This document shows positions 61,579 through 64,000 of a DNA stretch of 64,000 bases, in pieces; position 1 is the stretch's first letter, and every line of letters begins with the position of its first letter. The position numbers were made by a program, and so were the translations under genes. This DNA comes from Marinobacter halotolerans (GTDB taxonomy: Bacteria; Pseudomonadota; Gammaproteobacteria; Pseudomonadales; Oleiphilaceae): NCBI RefSeq assembly GCF_008795985.1, contig NZ_VMHP01000002.1:124001-188000 (forward strand), in the 5' to 3' direction. The notes beneath the pieces are model-generated. The model made no database searches, was not told the origin of the DNA, and saw nothing but the letters and a program-made list of their open reading frames with translations.

Positions 61579-62511
61579 ATGACCGATAAACGCAGAACCC
61601 GGGAAATCGTGCGGGCGCCGGATGCGGCCATCGTTGAGCGCTTCTGTGATGCCATCTGGCTTGAGGATGGCCTGGGTGAGAAAACCCGCCAGGCCTACCG
61701 AAGCGATCTGGAACGGCTGGCGGCGTGGCTGACGAAGCAGCCAGGCCAGCCTTTCTTGACGGATGTCTGCCGGGGCGACCTGCTGGGATGGATTTCCAGC
61801 GGGCTGGCGGACGGCTTCAAGTCGTCCACTGCGGCAAGACGCCTGTCGGGGTTGCGCCGGTTCTATCGCTACCTGCTGCGTGAGGGCCTGATTACCGAAG
61901 ACCCGACTCTGCGGATAGACAGCCCCCGTTTACCCCAGAAATTACCGGATTCGCTCTCGGAAGATGACGTTGAGCGTCTGCTTGCGGAACCGGACCCGGA
62001 GCTGCCCATTGAGCTGCGGGACAAGGCCATGATGGAAATACTGTACGGCTGCGGTCTGAGGGTTTCCGAACTGGTGGCGCTGACGGTGGACGAGGTAAAC
62101 CTGCGGCAGGGGGTCATCCGGATTATCGGCAAAGGCAATAAAGAGCGCCTGGTACCCATGGGGGAAGAAGCCGTCGACTGGCTGCTCAGATATATGCGCC
62201 ACGGCCGCAAAGAGCTGCTGAAAAGCCGGCCCTGCGACGCGCTTTTTCCAGGTAACCGGCCTGCGGCGATGACGCGGCAGACCTTCTGGTACCGGATAAA
62301 GCATTACGCCCTGCGCGCGGGGATTCGCAAGCATTTGTCTCCCCACACCTTACGGCATGCCTTTGCCACCCACTTGCTTAACCACGGTGCTGATCTCAGG
62401 GTTGTGCAGATGCTGCTGGGGCACTCCGACCTATCGACAACCCAGATATACACTCATGTGGCCCGTCAGCGCTTGCAGTCCCTGCACCAGTCTCATCATC
62501 CGCGGGGCTGA
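61579..62511 (+). CDS. xerD: Tyrosine recombinase XerD
   Basis: 310 residues. N-terminal core-binding domain (FCDAIWLEDGLGEKTRQAYRSDL) and catalytic domain with Arg in GCGLRVSEL, HTLRHAF (H-x-x-R), GHSDLS and the nucleophile Tyr in TTQIYTHV. Acts with XerC at dif to resolve chromosome dimers. The downstream neighbours dsbC and hom confirm the housekeeping identity and exclude a phage integrase. No ribosome-binding site is visible because the rplS terminator fills the space. Confidence 0.96.
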   Translation: MTDKRRTREIVRAPDAAIVERFCDAIWLEDGLGEKTRQAYRSDLERLAAWLTKQPGQPFLTDVCRGDLLGWISSGLADGFKSSTAARRLSGLRRFYRYLLREGLITEDPTLRIDSPRLPQKLPDSLSEDDVERLLAEPDPELPIELRDKAMMEILYGCGLRVSELVALTVDEVNLRQGVIRIIGKGNKERLVPMGEEAVDWLLRYMRHGRKELLKSRPCDALFPGNRPAAMTRQTFWYRIKHYALRAGIRKHLSPHTLRHAFATHLLNHGADLRVVQMLLGHSDLSTTQIYTHVARQRLQSLHQSHHPRG

Positions 62512-62662
62512 CAACCGGGCAGGCAGTGGCGTGACGCTGGCAAATTGGTGATGGGCAGGTTACTTTTGGCTTCTTGCCAGTGAACTTTAACGGTGCCTTT
62601 CTGTCGCAGCCTCTGCCGCTTCTGGCCCGAACTCTCTTAACCCTGGATGACCGGAAAAGTCT

Positions 62663-63409
62663 ATGCCCACATATAAAATGCCCGCTCTATTGAACATCTG
62701 TCTGGCTGCAATGGTCTCTGGCCTGTTCAGTGTTCAAACAATGGCTGGTGAAGCCGAAGACGCTATTGCAAAAAAACTCTCCGCGGCAATACCGCAACTG
62801 AACATTACCGGCGTCAGCAAATCTGAGGTGCCTGGCCTTTACGAGGTATCGAGTACCAATGGCGGCAGCATTCTGGCCACTGAAGATGGTCAGTATCTGC
62901 TGACGGGCGATGTGCTCAAGGTAACTTCCCAGGGCATTGCCAACCTGTCGGAAGAGAAGCGCCTGAGCGAGCGAACGCAAACCCTGGCCGAGTTCGGCCA
63001 GGAAGGCATTATCAGCTATCCGGCCAATGGCGAGCAGAAGGCCTCCATTGCCGTCTTTACCGATATTGATTGCCCCTACTGCCGCAAGTTTCACGACGAA
63101 GTGCCCCAGCTCAACGACATGGGAATCACGGTCAACTATTACGGATTCCCCCGCTCCGGGCCCAATACACCATCTTTTGCAAAATATGTGTCGGTATGGT
63201 GCTCGGACGACCAGCAGGCTGCGATGGATGCCGCCAAGCAAGGCCGGAGCATCGACAGCAAGACCTGCGAGAACCCGGTGGCAGACCAGTACCAGCTTGG
63301 GCAGCAGGTGGGCGTGACGGGAACACCGGCAATCATTCTGGACAATGGCCAGGTGGTGCCCGGCTATCGTCCTGCCAAACAACTGGCTGAAGTGTTGGGA
63401 GTGCTGTAA
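62663..63409 (+). CDS. dsbC: Thiol:disulfide interchange protein DsbC
   Basis: 248 residues with a Sec signal ending near MAGEA. N-terminal dimerization domain (AIAKKLSAAIPQLNITGV), linker and thioredoxin domain with active site DIDCPYCRKFH (CPYC) and cis-Pro loop GVTGTPAI. Isomerizes wrong disulfides in the periplasm, kept reduced by DsbD. Two further cysteines (CSDD and KTCENP) form the structural disulfide. Located between xerD and hom, the standard order in this group. Confidence 0.96.
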   Translation: MPTYKMPALLNICLAAMVSGLFSVQTMAGEAEDAIAKKLSAAIPQLNITGVSKSEVPGLYEVSSTNGGSILATEDGQYLLTGDVLKVTSQGIANLSEEKRLSERTQTLAEFGQEGIISYPANGEQKASIAVFTDIDCPYCRKFHDEVPQLNDMGITVNYYGFPRSGPNTPSFAKYVSVWCSDDQQAAMDAAKQGRSIDSKTCENPVADQYQLGQQVGVTGTPAIILDNGQVVPGYRPAKQLAEVLGVL

Positions 63410-63428
63410 GCGACCCGCTCTGACGGGG

Positions 63429-63457
63429 TTATTCGGGCGGGCATTTACCGTTATACT
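63429..63457 (+). promoter_or_regulatory. Possible promoter of hom
   Basis: TTATTC (63429-63434), 17 bases, TATACT (63452-63457). Transcription would start near 63464, giving a leader of about 35 bases. The -10 is good and the -35 weak. No attenuator or leader peptide is evident in this short space. Confidence 0.4.
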
Positions 63458-63498
63458 GTCGCTCGCTTGAGCAACCTATCGGGAACAGAGGTGAAAGT

Positions 63499-64000
63499 TT
63501 GAAACAGGTCAATGTCGGAATCTGCGGATTGGGCACCGTCGGTGGCGGTACATTCAACGTTCTGGAGCGTAACGCAAAGCTGATTTCGGGCCGCACCGGT
63601 ATTGATATCCGGGTTGCCCGGGTGGCGACCCGCACACCCAGAACCGATATTAATCTGGGCGATATTCCCTTCAGCACCGATGTGTTCGATGTGGTTAATG
63701 ATCCCTCAATCGATGTGGTTGTGGAGCTCATCGGTGGCTATGACACCGCGCGGGAACTGGTGATGTCGGCCATCGAGAAAGGCAAGCACGTGGTCACCGC
63801 GAACAAGGCGCTGATTGCTGTGCATGGTAACGAGATCTTTGCCGCCGCGGCGAAGAAAAACGTCATCGTTTCCTATGAAGCCGGTGTTGCCGGCGGTATT
63901 CCGGTAATCAAGGCGGTCCGTGAGGGCATGGCGGCAAACCGGCTGGACTGGATCGCCGGCATCATTAACGGCACCGGCAATTACATCCTCACCGAAATGC
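63499..64000 (+). CDS. hom: Homoserine dehydrogenase, N-terminal part (cut by window edge)
   Basis: 167 codons of the gene, from TTG 63499, with GAGGTG 5 bases upstream. The in-frame alternative is poor: the GTG at 63491 leads to a stop at once. The N-terminal NAD(P) loop VGICGLGTVGGGTF, the VVVELIGGYDTARELVM and KHVVTANKALIAVHG segments and IINGTGNYILTEM are typical for Hom. It reduces aspartate semialdehyde to homoserine for threonine and methionine; metY at the other end of the window uses the activated product. ThrC probably follows outside the window. Confidence 0.96.
   Translation, partial: MKQVNVGICGLGTVGGGTFNVLERNAKLISGRTGIDIRVARVATRTPRTDINLGDIPFSTDVFDVVNDPSIDVVVELIGGYDTARELVMSAIEKGKHVVTANKALIAVHGNEIFAAAAKKNVIVSYEAGVAGGIPVIKAVREGMAANRLDWIAGIINGTGNYILTEM

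Noticed and set aside
61579..62511. Tyrosine recombinase as a sign of an integrated element
   Set aside because: Sequence, length and the dsbC-hom neighbourhood identify XerD; no attachment repeats, tRNA end or phage genes are nearby.

Overview
The window is a stretch of ordinary, gene-dense bacterial chromosome of moderately high GC content. The gene set (LolB, MinCDE, RimM/TrmD, siderophore reductase, TAXI-TRAP transport, DctB/DctD-like regulators, Pol IV under a LexA box, min genes next to HopJ and DUF1244) fits a heterotrophic marine gammaproteobacterium. Marinobacter or a close relative is the best fit, but this rests on protein flavour and gene order, not on a database comparison. I saw no insertion sequence, prophage, CRISPR array, rRNA operon or other clear accessory island, and no gap between genes exceeds 300 bases.

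Layout. 1-4.3 kb (minus): an RND exporter cut by the window edge, a chemoreceptor without a periplasmic ligand domain, lipA and metY. 4.4-4.7 kb: tRNA-Met with its own promoter and terminator, then a Fur-box-like site before fhuF. 5.4-13.1 kb (minus): a housekeeping block in the order TPR lipoprotein, lolB, ispE, tRNA-Gln, prs, rplY, pth, ychF, then an EntD-like phosphopantetheinyl transferase. 13.4-18.1 kb (plus): hemA, prfA, prmC, moeB and a CbiM-like membrane protein, facing a photolyase. 19.6-23.8 kb (plus): an unknown protein, an MscS channel, a retropepsin-like RimB-type protease, RimK and a zinc AstE/aspartoacylase-like enzyme, tightly packed. 24.0-30.5 kb (plus): a TAXI solute-binding protein and fused TRAP permease followed by a DctB/DctD-type two-component system; a very good sigma-54 promoter lies in front of the binding protein. 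30.5-37.6 kb (minus): a CHASE4-GGDEF diguanylate cyclase, PhoH, a CBS protein, a START protein, then DUF1244-HopJ-minC-minD-minE. 37.7-41.7 kb: dinB behind a perfect LexA box, a glycosyltransferase-PAP2 pair behind a four-heptamer Pho box, and an aldo/keto reductase. 41.9-52.5 kb: a small exported protein, an acyl-CoA hydrolase/transferase with a SlyD-like isomerase, an acyltransferase, an RstAB-like two-component system, glpK, an ABC ATPase with argF, and monothiol glutaredoxin. 52.5-57.8 kb (minus): TonB-like protein with DUF1631, then a CorC-type protein with a CcsA-like protein. 57.9-64 kb (plus): ffh, rpsP-rimM-trmD-rplS, then xerD, dsbC and the start of hom.

The points most worth a second look are: (1) the four direct heptamers at exact 11-base spacing upstream of the glycosyltransferase/PAP2 pair, which predict phosphate-starvation control of phosphatidate to diacylglycerol to glycolipid conversion; (2) the MscS-RimB-RimK-AstE-like cluster, which looks like an osmotically linked amino-acid ligation and removal module; (3) two mutually exclusive perfect hairpins between that cluster and the sigma-54-controlled TRAP operon; and (4) the coupling of DUF1244 and HopJ to minCDE beside an SOS box.
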